A stretch of 64,000 nt of DNA from a bacterium (GTDB taxonomy: Bacteria; Joyebacterota; Joyebacteria; Joyebacterales; Joyebacteraceae), in NCBI GenBank assembly GCA_025774245.1, contig JALGWI010000002.1, positions 1-64,000 on the forward strand. Reading direction: 5' to 3'. The number at the start of each line of letters is the position of its first letter. Position 1 is the first letter of the stretch. The position numbers were made by a program, and so were the translations under genes. Positions 27,401-34,269 of the stretch are shown here, piece after piece. The notes under the pieces were generated by a model. The model saw nothing but the letters and a program-made list of their open reading frames with translations. It did not search any database and was not told where the DNA came from.

Positions 27401-28932
27401 GTGTCTGCCACGGCCGGATCGGTCCCCCAGATGTGAACCTCTGCTCCATCGAGGAGCCCGTCTCCATCGGTGTCCCAGTCGGTCATGCTGGTTCCGTAAA
27501 CGCTCTCGTCGCCGTCCCAGATGCCGTCGCCATCGGCATCGCGGTCGAGGGCGTCCGTGCTGGCGTCTCCGTACGGCCTCGGTCGGATCGCGTCGCTGTT
27601 CCGGTTCACCCTGTCGGTCCCGGCCCACAGTCCCTCGTCGACGCCATCATCGTCCGTGTCGGCCATGTCGAAGTTCGTCTGGTAGATGTAGATCTCGTCT
27701 CCCGCCGAGATGCCGTCACCGTCGTACGGGTCGTCGGGGTCGGTCGGATCCGTGCAGTAGATCTCGATCTCGGCCGCATCCGGCAGCTCGTCTCCGTCGG
27801 TGTCAGTGATGAGGGGGTTGGTGACGTAGCCGTCGGCGCCACTGATCACCTCCTCAGCATCGTCGATGCCGTCGTTGTCGCTGTCCAGGTCGAGGGCATC
27901 GATGAGGCCGTCACCGTCGCTGTCGACGCCCGGCGTCGCCAGCGGGTTCTCGACCTCGTCGCCGATCCCGTCCTGGTCGGTGTCGGGCCCGTCCGGCAGC
28001 AGCGGGTTGGTCTTCCAGATGACGATCTCGAGACCGTCGACCCACCCGTCGCCGTCCGTGTCGATCCCGCCGTCGAGCGGGTCGGAGCGGGCTTCGTAGA
28101 TCTCGTAGCCGTCACTGAACCCGTCGGCGTCGGTGTCGTACAGCCTCGGATTGGTCTCGTTCACATTGACGATGCCGTTCTCGTTGGCATCCTCGTCACT
28201 GTCGTCGAGACCGTCGTTGTCGCTGTCGTAGTCGACGGCGTTGATCATGCCGTCGCCATCGTCGTCCTGCCAGTCCTCGTTGCCGATGCCGTCGAGACGA
28301 CCGTCGTTGTCGGTGTCGTCGTCCGTCGGATCGGTCCCGTAGAGGATGGCCTCCTCGTAGTCGTTCCAGCCGTCATCGTCGGTGTTGGGAATCTGCGGGT
28401 TGGAACCCCACATGTGCTCCCAGCCGTCGATGAGGCCGTCACCGTCGGTGTCGGCAGCGAGCCAGTTCGTCTCGTTCGACCCGACACCCGCCCAGACGCC
28501 GTCGCGCTCGGTGTCACCAGGCTGGATCTGCTCCTCGACGGTGTCGGGAATGAAGTCGCCGTCCGAGTCCCAGTCCAGCGCATTGATGAGGTCGTCCGCG
28601 TCCTCGGGGCTGTCCTCGAGGCCTTCGATACCGTCGCTGATGCCGTCGCCGTCGGTATCGTAGTTGTACGGGTCGGTCTCGCCCACGTCCACGATGCCGT
28701 TGCCGTTCGCGTCCTCGACGATGTCGCTCAGGCCGTCACCGTCCCAGTCGGGACCCTCGTCCGCCAGGGTTCCGTGGATTCCGTGCTTGGTCTCGTGGAA
28801 GTCGGGGAGCCCGTCCACGTCAGTGTCGTAGTAGTACGCACCGATCGGGAGAGCCCAGATCGCGACCAGGAGGAACGCGAGGAGTGCCCCCGCGACCGAC
28901 TGCACCTTGTGAGTCCCGCAGACGCCGACCAT
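21460..28932 (-). CDS. giant secreted TSP3-repeat protein with type IX-like sorting domain (giant 2)
   Basis: A 2,490-residue exported protein, paralog of giant 1. Residues ~10-32 form a signal peptide (VAGALLAFLLVAIWALP). TSP3-like calcium-binding repeats run to about residue 1370 in almost the same order and wording as in giant 1. Beta-rich modules run to ~2130. A module of about 200 residues then starts at TKYTIDGHIDPGEWY and closely matches one in the GH57-like protein next door. The C-terminus has the type IX sorting pattern: LLQNNPNPFNPTTTISF, then VYDPAGRRVAML, GVYLARL and a final MTMLK. The start follows GGAAGGGAGGACGACG. It is likely a cell-surface or extracellular calcium-dependent structural or adhesive protein; no catalytic motif was seen. 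Confidence 0.9.
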   Translation of the reverse strand: MVGVCGTHKVQSVAGALLAFLLVAIWALPIGAYYYDTDVDGLPDFHETKHGIHGTLADEGPDWDGDGLSDIVEDANGNGIVDVGETDPYNYDTDGDGISDGIEGLEDSPEDADDLINALDWDSDGDFIPDTVEEQIQPGDTERDGVWAGVGSNETNWLAADTDGDGLIDGWEHMWGSNPQIPNTDDDGWNDYEEAILYGTDPTDDDTDNDGRLDGIGNEDWQDDDGDGMINAVDYDSDNDGLDDSDEDANENGIVNVNETNPRLYDTDADGFSDGYEIYEARSDPLDGGIDTDGDGWVDGLEIVIWKTNPLLPDGPDTDQDGIGDEVENPLATPGVDSDGDGLIDALDLDSDNDGIDDAEEVISGADGYVTNPLITDTDGDELPDAAEIEIYCTDPTDPDDPYDGDGISAGDEIYIYQTNFDMADTDDDGVDEGLWAGTDRVNRNSDAIRPRPYGDASTDALDRDADGDGIWDGDESVYGTSMTDWDTDGDGLLDGAEVHIWGTDPAVADTDGDGLDDGTETYSTGTDPLDQNTDGDFVGDGVEVNSWGSNPLDPDTDGDGILDGETITGTYIDASGVTVNWSFTEDDQDMELGADGIPNVLDTDSDWREPETPANVAYFHDRTEIAYENFVAVVLHARGDRFVIGPLNPGNIDTDGDGLSDVDEVACGSDPLDARIAVSYSWTPNQSDGDGLWDLEERVLEGTPAPTMHQVNDFDGDGLFDGDELHPSWFDADLNGVTWPPTSPMRAHSEQDYGYPAPFHDGLNDGEEVVLGADGFITNPHYPDTDGDGIWDDDDNTFFGFVGYDPTNFDVDGDGLYDGYEDADHDGVVDATETDPLDGDTEDDGIYDGDEETFGTDPLDWDTDGDTIMDGWEVGYTPATVGAFTALGPFGAGDADPTTKTDPRLVDSDFDGISDNIEDVNRNGMLDPGETDAQDRDTDDDALPDYYEVTGNDPTIPPASIYAAGWCNNAIDPTDPTLTDTDGDGLEDDVELAQSTDPGDPDSDLDGLLDGHEYYVWLTDPSNPDTDNDGCWETELLVSPIEAVDLDSDVDGIANAMDVDSDNDWVWDGDGSEDCAGVNDTDGDGVPNILDSDSDNDLLSDRQEMGLDTWHHPSDNDQDHDNDGRYDGEEYFQEIHQPHQGEWVLGWRPSDPNLFDTDLDGMHDGFEVGAMGPIPPAPPWGPGTDPDPAWWDFDGLPNSEPYLYDSDFDGLSDLDEDLNGDGSNADVGATETDPIDDDTDSEGLLDGYEVLTVMTDPLLCDTDIDDLADGLEIGLLSAMGNNTSPVNPCLSQRYDTVEDGAYTTDPLNWDTDNDGLLDGGPGEEDVDRDGFRDGNDPHDTSSDWFAGGESDPNEWDTDRGGVNDMLDVDPVLYTLGDWDIDIHPNAVGVTDDTLDIGVFGVGILPGSNDTEAFQVWHTDLINNPDPGDGPSFPGTVIDTCYFRSTSLHWAGPLWSYPPGDYDVPDTSTTHWFHYTAVSFNPPQVENFAVGASQDVDVTVDVPEGAMPGWYVGYVQVETRRDVEQELPDDYVTLRIWVAPHKDLDVCDDDGDPLGVGIASDPPAFPEPPGTGEMHLVGAPFCPMQIAGMFRLANPNTRPDGDWPYPGHVPDGINDLNGFPARPHVSRVWDTDPPDPQGNVNLTNEVLAQYEWFAVGPVDPTGAVSFDDPLLPEFAVGEVDSFLVRVDTSALPGGFYRGAVRIFEDIPHPPFAPNGIWDPDEVNDTLELQFWLGLPDLDIDDDFANMSGNVFEGVVNPGDALAELGEFRLWCAGDLISNVDVVDGPGTESILDFQYFDPTTGYLLKIPTDGVSTPVSIWLEGPGDPLEVWLDGTMGDTLLLGEWTRLRLRVHEVPGTQLAGPYSTVHPPTWIPGDGTMPVCARGLATGLGWLPGEEGPGVVFGSGLFPAVQDLMDYFHLTVWVTQLVEVLFGDDELALSGDPGETSCGFVTVCNTGNTPVADARVEPGPLTGATHGEVIPAYVVSVEPAALDLAPGECDSVEICVAVPPGTRADTYESTLSLYADGNTLFDEIPLILDVNCVPEIDVSDNAYNVIANIMTLVVEGHGSSSVGLFEVCNMGNCDVTGLGAQISYYPSGLDIVGTLPGGIPWNECVEGMIEVTLPDPSVLPGTYVGTVDVAADGTPVDSFILEIVVIGAATKYTIDGHIDPGEWYVYTLMVDDPDDDSTWHPPPDSLMNELYGLHIDWDEEFLYLGVNGQVEGNSWLLYLDTDPGGPEGENDLTNIDAWERGAVFTASAVRVDFQYGCYQHQGEFDVDGFFSIDSPTTTTDLSGDILSAFDSMHDHGVEGGSELAIPWDVLYGLGPGAVPAYAEISFVASLCWDPEPDGELGGDSVPSNVSAILPEIDTVYTLTIDGDGDGIPDEGGTDVPYENEEFASARSFLLQNNPNPFNPTTTISFFVGGDTAEPVRLEVYDPAGRRVAMLVDVWMEPGEHTVVWNGLDRRGRQLATGVYLARLSVGDETDVIRMTMLK

Positions 28933-29071
28933 CGTCGTCCTCCCTTCCGAGGCGCAACTCTCTGCGCCAGGGCATCCTCGGTGTCCCTGCTGGAAGAGCG
29001 CGGCAGGTGGAGCGGGCGTCCCTGTTGTCGGTAGATTGCCGCAACTCGGCTAGTATGTCGTGAGCGAGGGC

Positions 29072-29100
29072 ATTATATACCATCACTGCGCGGCTTTCAA
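29072..29100 (-). promoter_or_regulatory. promoter of giant gene 2
   Basis: The minus strand reads TTGAAA (29100-29095), a 17-nt spacer and a perfect TATAAT (29077-29072). The leader to the start codon is about 130 nt. Confidence 0.75.
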
Positions 29101-29136
29101 CACCCCAGTGTCAGAATCGGGCTCTGAGACACGAAA

Positions 29137-29164
29137 CGGCCGGCACGCTTGCGCGTGCCGGCCG
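29137..29164 (-). terminator. intrinsic terminator after GH57-like gene
   Basis: A perfect 11-bp stem (CGGCCGGCACG / CGTGCCGGCCG) with a 6-nt loop lies 57 nt past the stop. On the minus strand TTTCGTGT follows, a short U-rich run. Confidence 0.75.
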
Positions 29165-29220
29165 TGGTGCCCGGTTCTCTCACTTCCTGGGGCCTATTCG
29201 AGGACCTTGCCCCGCCGCTC

Positions 29221-32200
29221 CTACTTCAGCATGATCATCTTCGCCGTGTCGGTCTCGTCGCCGACGGTGAGCCTGGCGAAGTAGACGCCGGAGGCGAGCC
29301 TTCGCCCCTCGTCGTCGAGCCCGTCCCACACGACGGCGCGCTCACCCGGCTCCATCTTGCGGTCGGCGAGCGTCGCGACGCGCCTCCCGGCGGGGTCGTA
29401 GACCTCGAGGAGGACGCGCGTCGACGGACCGTCCACCACGACGAACGAGACGGTCGTCGTCGGGTTGAACGGGTTCGGCCGGTTCGGGAGGAGATGGCTC
29501 CTCGCGGACGAGAGTGGCACGTCCTCGTGTACGCCCGTCAGGATCTCGTCGGGCACGCCGTCCCCGTCCTCGTCGATCGTGATCGTGTGGACGGTGTCGA
29601 TCTCGGGCAGCGCGACCGATGCGTTCGAGGGCGCGGAGTCCCCGCCGAGCTCTCCGTCTGGCTCGGGGTCCCAGCAGATCGAGCTGACGAGCGAGAGCTC
29701 CGCGTACGGCGGCACTGCGCCCGGACCGAGTCCGTACAGCGCGTCCCACGGAATCGCGATCTCGCTCCCGCCGCTCGTTCCGTGGTCGTGGGACGAGTCG
29801 AACGCCGAGATGATCGAGTCCGTGAGCGCGGTCGTCGTGGTCGGGCCGTCGATCGAGAAGAAGCTGTCGTCGTCGCCCCCGCCCTGGTGCTGGTAGCATC
29901 CGTACTGGAAGTCTGCGCGGAAGCCGCTCGCGGTGAAGGTCGTGCCCCGCTCCCACGTGTCGATGGCGGTGAGATCGGTCTCGCCCCCGGGACCGTCGGG
30001 GTCGGTGTCGAGATAGAGAAGCCAGCTGTTCGACTGGACCTGCCCGTTCACACCGAGATAGAGGAAATCGATGTCCCAGTCGACGTGGAGCCCGTAGAGC
30101 TCGTTCAAGAGCGGCTCCCCGGGCGGGTGCCACGTGCTGTCGTCGTCGGGATCGTCGACGACGAGCGTGTACTCGGCCCACTCGTTCGGGTCGAAGTACC
30201 CGTCGACGGTGATCTTCGTGTCCGCGCCGTAGATCACACGGACGTTGTCGAGGTTCGTCACGACGGCGTTGCCGTTGCCGGCAAGATCGAGGAAGGAGCT
30301 GGCGTTCACCAGGAGCTTGAGCGTGCCGGGCGTCAGCGCCTCGATCGCCTCTGCGGTCGCCTCCGTCACCTCGATCATGATCGTGCTCGCGTCGGCGCCG
30401 TTCAGCACCGTGGCTCCCGTGGTCAGGTTGACGTCGGGGACCCCGTCGTCGTCCTCGTCGATCGCGATCCCGGTGCGGACGACGTTGTCGTACTGGATGG
30501 TCTCGTTCAGCGTCACGTCGAGCCTGTCGGCGCCGGGGTAGTAGTTGGCGACGACGGGCCTGGGCGGCAGCTCGTCGGTGAGGACGGCCGCGAGCGCCTC
30601 GAGCTCCGCGATCTCGTCACCGACGGGCGGGCTCGTGTACCCGGCGTAGAGGTAGAGCTCGAACTGCCCGACCCCCACGATCTCATCGATCTCGAGGAGC
30701 GTCGCCGTCTGCGTGAGGTTGTGCGACGCTCCGCCCTCGCCGAGGACGAACGCCGCCGTGGCGCTGCTCGAGTCGTTCCTCTGGCCCATGTACTCGGCGC
30801 CGTCGGGATCCCAGACCCGGTAGAGCTCGGTGTCCCACACGAGGTCGACGAGGTCGGGGGTCCAGCCGCTCTTGATGTAGACGGTCTGCCCGACGGCGTC
30901 GTAGATGATGTCGAGGAAGGGATCGCCGAGCGAGAGCTTCACGCGCTTCTCGAGGACGTCGTCACTGTGCGTGATCCCGAGCTCGACGGTCGTGCCGGCC
31001 GCGGAGATCACCTCGAAGTCGTAGAGGTCGTGCTCGCGGTCGATGCCCCCGACGCTCACGTCGGAGAGGGCGGCCATGTGGTTCGTCTCGTTGTAGTCGC
31101 CGTTCGTCTCCGCCCAGTAGACGTTGCAGTTCCCGACGACGGAGTACGCGTACGGAGTCCTCGAGGCCACGTCTCCCTTGGCGAAGATCCAGTTCGCCTT
31201 CCCGCCGATGCTCTCGAAGATCGCCATCACCCGGTCGTTGTAGATGACGGCCTCGTCGGCCCCGTCCTCGTCGAAGTCGGCCAGGTAGCAGCCCGTGGGG
31301 TTCGCGCCGTACGTGCCCCACTCCTCTGCCCACCTCGCGGCCTCGCTGTACGGGTTGGCGTTCTTGATGTGGTTCGAGTAGCGGTTCTGCCAGTCGGCGA
31401 TCTGCCCGGAGTCGTGCCAGCCGGTCTCGTGGAGCATCGTCATCATCACGTACCAGGCCGCCTGCGAGAGCTCGTTGTCGGGCCCCGTCACGACCTTGTT
31501 GAACGCGTTCTGCCAGATCGCCTCGTAGCCCCACTTGGGATCGTGGGCGTCCATGTTGTGCTCGCCGGTGTAGCTCGCCCAGTCGCAGTACCACTGGTTG
31601 CAGCCGCCGCCGTAGCCCCAGAACTCGCCGAGCAGTCCGTAGGTTCCGTTCTGGAGCGTGATCGGCGTCGCCGGGAAGCTGTCGATCACGTCGTCGAGCT
31701 TCCAGACGCTGATCTGATCTGAGTAGAGGCTGCACTGCTGCAGCACGTAGATGTAGTTCTCGAGGGCGAACGGGTGCGTCACGTCGAAGCCGGCGACCTC
31801 CGCGGCGACCTCCCAGTCGTTCCCGTAGATGATGATCTCGTCCGAGGTGCCGTCGAAGATGGTCGACATCGCCGCGCCGCCGTCGTAGTTCATCTGCCCG
31901 ACGAAGTCGTTGTCGATCGGCAGCACCTTGAGACCGTTGTCGATCACGTAGACGTGGTGATCGTTGAAGACGTCGTTCATGTAGCCGCAGTGGACGTAGT
32001 CGTCGAGGATCACGGCGTCGACGTCGTTGCCGACGAAGTCGTCCTTGATCGTGTTGTCGTTCAGGCAGCACGCGGCGTTGATCCCGTTCCCGTCGTTGTC
32101 GGGGTTCTCCAGCCAGACGCGCTCGGGCACCCACGCGACGCGCGGCCACTGTCCGTAGCGGTAGTTGGCCATCTGCCGATGCGTGTAGACCGACCAGCTG

Positions 32201-33285
32201 TTCATGTCGTCGTAGACGAACGGCATGATGTGCTGCGCGAAGGCCGAGGTCATCATCTGGGCCCAGCCCTCCCCCACCCCGTTCACGAGCGAGTCGTTGA
32301 AGGCGGGATCGTGCCACTCCGCGCCGGTCATGAGCGTTCCGGCCATGTGGAAGTTGCCGGGGAGGTTGTAGTAGTCGTGGGCGTCGAGGAGCTCGTCGAA
32401 GCCGTCGTCGGGGTTCGCCGGATCTCCGGGGTAGGACGCGTTCTCGCCCTTCACGCCCCAGTAGACCGTCGTGTACGTGAGGCCCTGGTTCCCGTGCTGG
32501 GCGAAGGCGACGTTGTGGTCGCCGCGCCGCGGCTCGTTGGTCGCCGCGACCTCGTCGACGATCTCGCCGTCGACGACCGAGACGACGTGGTAGCGGATCG
32601 CCGTGGCGTCGCGCGCAGCCACGTCGTCCGCGATCAGGGCGTACTCCTGTGGCGCCACGCCGGCCTGGCGCGCCGCCACGTCCCGGAAGCCGTCCGGAAG
32701 ATCGATCGAACCCTCGAGCGTGTGCCACGAGGGAACGACCGCGGCCCGGCGATCGAGTCCCTCGACGGGACCGTCCCCGCCGGGGGCGAAGCCCGCGGTT
32801 TCGAACTCACCGTCGTCGCCGTACGCGAGCCGCACCGCCGCGTCCCAGCGCACCGGGACGCGCCCGTCGAGTCCGCCCGGCATCTCCATCGTGCCGCCCT
32901 CGGCGTAGTCGAGGAACACGTAGATCTCGGTTCCGGCCTCGCGGAACCAGTCGCGCTCGCCGTCGAGCGAGCGCATCGCGACCATCCCGACCCTGAAGAC
33001 CAGGCGGTCCACGTTCTGGTCGGCGTAGAACGCCAGGATGTCGCCGGCGTGACCGACCGGATCGGTGTCGTCGTAGATCCCGTCGATCGCCTTGCAGTGG
33101 ATCGCCTCGTAGTCGGCAAGGTAACCGTCGGCCTCGATGCCGCCCGCAGGCGGCGGAAGCTCGCTCGTCCCCCGGAGCGCGAGCGCCTCCCCCGCAAGGC
33201 CCGTAATGAGGAGAGGCCCCAGGATCGTCGCGCAGATCGTCATCCATCTCGCCCCGCGGGGGCCCTCCCTGAGGCAGCGTGACAT
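29221..33285 (-). CDS. secreted GH57-like glycoside hydrolase/transferase with type IX-like sorting domain
   Basis: A 1,354-residue exported protein. Residues 1-36 form the signal peptide (MTICATILGPLLITGLAG). The middle resembles family GH57: AWVPERVWLEN near residue 385 matches the motif that carries the catalytic Glu (WLxERVW), followed by DAVILDDY. IIIYGNDWE near 488 matches the region of the acid/base Asp. Residues ~1017-1240 are the module shared with giant 2 (TKITVDGYFDPNEWAEY...). The C-terminus has LLPNRPNPFNPTTTVSF...GVYFARL...MIMLK, a type IX sorting domain. GH57 members act on alpha-glucans; the substrate here is unknown. The start is ATG 33285, after GGAGGGGGGACG; an upstream ATG at 33369 lies before the promoter -10. 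Confidence 0.82.
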   Translation of the reverse strand: MSRCLREGPRGARWMTICATILGPLLITGLAGEALALRGTSELPPPAGGIEADGYLADYEAIHCKAIDGIYDDTDPVGHAGDILAFYADQNVDRLVFRVGMVAMRSLDGERDWFREAGTEIYVFLDYAEGGTMEMPGGLDGRVPVRWDAAVRLAYGDDGEFETAGFAPGGDGPVEGLDRRAAVVPSWHTLEGSIDLPDGFRDVAARQAGVAPQEYALIADDVAARDATAIRYHVVSVVDGEIVDEVAATNEPRRGDHNVAFAQHGNQGLTYTTVYWGVKGENASYPGDPANPDDGFDELLDAHDYYNLPGNFHMAGTLMTGAEWHDPAFNDSLVNGVGEGWAQMMTSAFAQHIMPFVYDDMNSWSVYTHRQMANYRYGQWPRVAWVPERVWLENPDNDGNGINAACCLNDNTIKDDFVGNDVDAVILDDYVHCGYMNDVFNDHHVYVIDNGLKVLPIDNDFVGQMNYDGGAAMSTIFDGTSDEIIIYGNDWEVAAEVAGFDVTHPFALENYIYVLQQCSLYSDQISVWKLDDVIDSFPATPITLQNGTYGLLGEFWGYGGGCNQWYCDWASYTGEHNMDAHDPKWGYEAIWQNAFNKVVTGPDNELSQAAWYVMMTMLHETGWHDSGQIADWQNRYSNHIKNANPYSEAARWAEEWGTYGANPTGCYLADFDEDGADEAVIYNDRVMAIFESIGGKANWIFAKGDVASRTPYAYSVVGNCNVYWAETNGDYNETNHMAALSDVSVGGIDREHDLYDFEVISAAGTTVELGITHSDDVLEKRVKLSLGDPFLDIIYDAVGQTVYIKSGWTPDLVDLVWDTELYRVWDPDGAEYMGQRNDSSSATAAFVLGEGGASHNLTQTATLLEIDEIVGVGQFELYLYAGYTSPPVGDEIAELEALAAVLTDELPPRPVVANYYPGADRLDVTLNETIQYDNVVRTGIAIDEDDDGVPDVNLTTGATVLNGADASTIMIEVTEATAEAIEALTPGTLKLLVNASSFLDLAGNGNAVVTNLDNVRVIYGADTKITVDGYFDPNEWAEYTLVVDDPDDDSTWHPPGEPLLNELYGLHVDWDIDFLYLGVNGQVQSNSWLLYLDTDPDGPGGETDLTAIDTWERGTTFTASGFRADFQYGCYQHQGGGDDDSFFSIDGPTTTTALTDSIISAFDSSHDHGTSGGSEIAIPWDALYGLGPGAVPPYAELSLVSSICWDPEPDGELGGDSAPSNASVALPEIDTVHTITIDEDGDGVPDEILTGVHEDVPLSSARSHLLPNRPNPFNPTTTVSFVVVDGPSTRVLLEVYDPAGRRVATLADRKMEPGERAVVWDGLDDEGRRLASGVYFARLTVGDETDTAKMIMLK

Positions 33286-33347
33286 CGTCCCCCCTCCGCG
33301 CCGGCCGTGGCCGGCCGCAGCAGTTCCGTGTGGTTTCGGCTCTCTAT

Positions 33348-33376
33348 AATATAGCACAGAATGAAGCACTGGTCAA
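33348..33376 (-). promoter_or_regulatory. promoter of GH57-like gene
   Basis: The minus strand reads TTGACC (33376-33371), a 17-nt spacer and TATATT (33353-33348). Transcription would start near 33341, leaving a leader of about 55 nt. Confidence 0.75.
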
Positions 33377-33448
33377 TGAACGTCGCTCAACGAACGGGGA
33401 CCGGTCGGGGACGGCCGCGCACCGGCGACCGGCTCCCAGCAGACGAAG

Positions 33449-33470
33449 GGCCCGCTCCTTCGAGCGGGCC
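33449..33470 (-). terminator. hairpin after the 33.5-kb hypothetical gene
   Basis: GGCCCGCTC / GAGCGGGCC with a CTTC loop lies 66 nt beyond the stop of the minus-strand gene at 33536. No clear U run follows. Confidence 0.6.
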
Positions 33471-33535
33471 ACTGGCCACCGGCGGTTCGCTGGTCTCCGG
33501 GAGCGCGCGAGCGGGTTCGCGCGGCCGCACGCACG

Positions 33536-34141
33536 CTAGTCCTCCTCGACCTTCCTGAGCCAGGCGTCCTTCCAGAAGAAGAAGCAGCACCGGTCGCAGT
33601 TCTCGCGCCCGTAGATCCCCTTCCCCCTGCAGATGACGCCGTCCAGGAGAACGACGTTCTTCACCTTCTGCATCTTGTGGTCGTGCTCGTCGAGGATGTA
33701 CCGCACGCGCTTCATGACCCGAAACGTCTTGCCGCAGTACTCGCGCATCGGCGGGAGGAACTTCAGTCCGCCGTGCTTCCCGGTCTTCTTGTCGAGGGTC
33801 TTCCGGATCTCCTCGGCCGGGAGCACCGTGACGAGATCGCCTTCGCGGATGCGCCCGCCGCTACGCCCTCGCCCGCCGGCGCGCGGCGGTCCGGAGGCCG
33901 CGGCTCCGCCCGACGACGCTCCACGCGGCGCCTCGCAACCGCCCGCGGTCGGACAGCCGTCCGACGTCAAGAGGCCGAGTCGCCGTCTGAGTCCGCGGAC
34001 CCGCCTCATTCCGAACCTCCACGTGTGCTCGAAGAAGTTCAGGGGCAAGAGGGCTTCGTCCAGCCAGCGGAGCTGGCAGAGTTCCTTCGTGTACTCGGGA
34101 AGCACGTTCGGATCGGTTCGATCCGGAGGCGCGACGTTCAC
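33536..34141 (-). CDS. conserved-looking protein of unknown function with Cys-rich C-terminus
   Basis: I do not recognise a named family. The 201-residue protein has three parts. Residues 1-58 are helical and basic (YTKELCQLRWLDEALLPLN...FGMRRVRGLRRRLG). Residues ~60-98 form a low-complexity Gly/Ala/Pro/Arg linker. Residues ~99-201 form a compact, probably beta-rich SH3-like domain: it starts IREGDLVTVLPAEEI, has LPPMREYCGKTFRV and VVLLDGVICRGKG, and ends ENCDRCCFFFWKDAWL. The Cys pattern (C...C...CxxCC) could bind metal. There is no signal peptide or membrane helix. The start is GTG 34141, with GGAGG 5 nt upstream. It appears to be transcribed alone, ending at the hairpin at 33449-33470. Confidence 0.65.
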   Translation of the reverse strand: MNVAPPDRTDPNVLPEYTKELCQLRWLDEALLPLNFFEHTWRFGMRRVRGLRRRLGLLTSDGCPTAGGCEAPRGASSGGAAASGPPRAGGRGRSGGRIREGDLVTVLPAEEIRKTLDKKTGKHGGLKFLPPMREYCGKTFRVMKRVRYILDEHDHKMQKVKNVVLLDGVICRGKGIYGRENCDRCCFFFWKDAWLRKVEED

Positions 34142-34269
34142 TCCTGCCTCCCTCGTTCGAGGTTAACGCAGGCCGGAATCGCGTGGGGCCGTACGGGTGA
34201 TCCTAACCCAACCCACGGCGCCGGTCAACGCCTGCCGTCGATGCCCCGACGGGGACCCCGGTCCGGCGT

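Noticed and set aside
8824-28932. Dense short repeats resembling a CRISPR or satellite array
   Set aside because: The repetition comes from coding of DTDGDG-type protein repeats. Unit lengths vary, no constant direct repeat with unique spacers exists, and the reading frame is kept.
22738-29034. A 2,098-codon open frame on the plus strand
   Set aside because: Same cause, antisense to giant gene 2. The product is low-complexity and the sense strand encodes a clear signal peptide, repeats and sorting domain.
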